A stretch of DNA of 15,289 bases from Calditrichia bacterium (lineage in GTDB: Bacteria > Calditrichota > Calditrichia > RBG-13-44-9), in NCBI GenBank assembly GCA_026991005.1, contig JALXCH010000417.1, positions 1 through 15,289 of the forward strand. The letters run 5' to 3'. Below, piece after piece: positions 14,153 to 15,289 of this stretch. Within the stretch, counting starts at the first letter, position 1; each line of letters starts with the position of its first letter. The position numbers and the translations under genes are program-made. The notes beneath the pieces are model-generated. The model made no database searches. It had not been told where the DNA came from and saw only the letters and a list, made by a program, of their open reading frames with translations.

Positions 14153-14343
14153 ATTTTAATAGGGGAGGCGAGGATGTGGGTCGGGGCCATTTGGGAAATT
14201 TAGGCGAGGGCCAGGTTAATTTACTCATATAGGGTAACCCTGCAGGTTCTGGAAATTTCATTTGACTTGCTGGAAGTTCCTTAGAAATTCCCGATGCCCG
14301 GTTAAAAAAGTTTCAATAAAAAATCTCCTCAGGTTAAATTTTA
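14153..14343. other. Gene-free spacer before the decayed transposase
   Basis: No gene is seen. It contains AGGGT-A-ACCCT (14231-14241) and an imperfect hairpin formed by CCTCAGGTT (14327-14335) with AACCTGATGAGG (14355-14366). The latter sits where the mobile element begins and may be its end, but I cannot verify this without the other end. Confidence 0.35.
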
Positions 14344-14344
14344 C

Positions 14345-15289
14345 GTGAAAACAAAACCTGATGAGGAAAACTTATTTCGGACATTAAGTAAAAAGATTTT
14401 TTTCATTTTTGAAAGTCTTTTGATCTGGATTCGGGCACTCGAGCATTTAATACCTCGGCAAGTCATACCAAACCGAATCATCTTCTGTACTGGTTTTTGT
14501 TTTTCAGTGCTGTTAAAGGTAACCGGAGTCTGTTGCAGAGTGACCAATGGGGGCGATTAGAAGGGGTTAAGCGCTTGTTTCATTTGAATTGATTTCGCAA
14601 TTCCTGCTATCGACACACTGTATTTTCCCATAGGGATCCTGCGGAAGTGATACCCGTGTTACTGAACGTTTGAAGGATATTGAAAGTAACGATTTGCGGA
14701 GAATAAACTACCATGTTGCGGCTCAACTTATAAAGGAAGGTCTTCTTCAGCCTATTGGCTATCTGGATGGCACTGTTCTGGGACATCGTTATTACAGTGG
14801 TATTGGGTTAATGACTCGATGGGGAGATATGTTGTTATTGGGTACCGCTCCTCTCCAGAGGACTCTGTGAGCGGAATTGATGCAGAGCCCGCAGGTAAAC
14901 GGAGTAAAGATTTATTGAGCAGTCAACGGTTGTTGGAACGTCAGCAGCTATTTTTAAACGCTGAGGTAAAGCTCAAATACTTGCTTTTAGATGCTTTATA
15001 TCTCAACAGTCGGGTTTTAGGGTGGTCGGGTACCGATCCTGTGGAAGAGAGTGGAATTTAGCGGAGCATCTGGTTATTAAGTATAGACCAAAGGATGGTG
15101 AAATTGCTCAACGTTTCCGTCGTATGATTAGCGCATTTGAGTCCATGGTTCAGCAGTGGGAGGATGTCCGGGATAATAGGAAGCGTACTCAGTTAAGTGT
15201 TCAAATGGGGTTTAAGGAGAAAAGGGGAAAAGACAATGCCAAAGGTGTGTGGTATCACATTTATTATGCTCGCAGCAATAGTTATGATA
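14345..15289 (+). pseudogene. Degenerate transposase gene, multiply frame-shifted, cut by the window edge
   Basis: Transposase-like sequence can be followed only by switching frames. It begins ENLFRTLSKKIFFIFE (from 14345), continues as SASHTKPNHLLYWFLFF...SDQWGRLEGVKRLF (about 14455-14589) and is broken by TGA at 14590. It resumes as ERLKDIESNDLRRINYH...LLQPIGYLDGTVLGHRYY (about 14640-14835), which is interrupted at TGA 14868. It goes on as LKYLLLDALYLNSRVLGW (frame from 14819) and ends as EHLVIKYRPKDGEIAQRFR... (from 15040 to the edge). The aspartates in YLDGT and LLLDALY could be DDE residues. At least four lesions make it non-functional. The IS family is not assigned. Confidence 0.7.

Overview
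The window looks like a chromosomal segment of a bacterium from the FCB superphylum, most like Calditrichota or a neighbouring lineage (Ignavibacteria/KSB1-type). The main clue is the secreted protein at 8632..10086: its C-terminus carries the NYPNPFNPTT-type tail of type IX-like sorting/FlgD-Ig-like domains. DUF438/hemerythrin, DUF1858-DUF2249 and polyferredoxin genes point to an anaerobic or facultative respiratory lifestyle. Most genes are of balanced base composition with Shine-Dalgarno sites; one segment (about 5580-7100) is much more AT-rich. The phylum call is an inference.

Layout. (1) 46-4480, plus strand: a terminator of an upstream unit, then a promoter with an overlapping palindrome, an Rrf2-family regulator with three spaced cysteines (IscR/NsrR-like), a NapH/NosR-type membrane polyferredoxin, a DUF438-hemerythrin-PAS protein, a DUF1858-DUF2249 protein and a SAM methyltransferase. 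The tight couplings (1 nt, 11-nt overlap, 2 nt) suggest two operons acting as one redox- or nitric-oxide-responsive module. (2) 4639-5226: a DJ-1/PfpI protein with its own promoter and terminator. (3) 5398-7070: an AT-rich island, minus strand, encoding a small protein and an SDH-type Clp-fold serine protease. It is bordered by short-period tandem repeats (7-bp and 9-bp units on the left, a degenerate 7-bp unit on the right). The protease frame is open and family-like well upstream of its first usable start codon. (4) 7127-10086, minus strand: an Fsr-like MFS exporter and a secreted protein with seven internal repeats, probably a beta-propeller. (5) 10474-14096, plus strand: an NhaC-type antiporter with an N-terminal exported domain, then an ALDH7-family aldehyde dehydrogenase (aminoadipate-semialdehyde type) with its own promoter and terminator. 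(6) 14345-15289: a badly decayed transposase gene running off the window.

The best candidate for an under-described system is the first module, a putative Rrf2-controlled Fe-S/hemerythrin set that includes a methyltransferase. The second is the SDH protease plus small partner with an unresolved start. No RNA genes or CRISPR arrays were seen.
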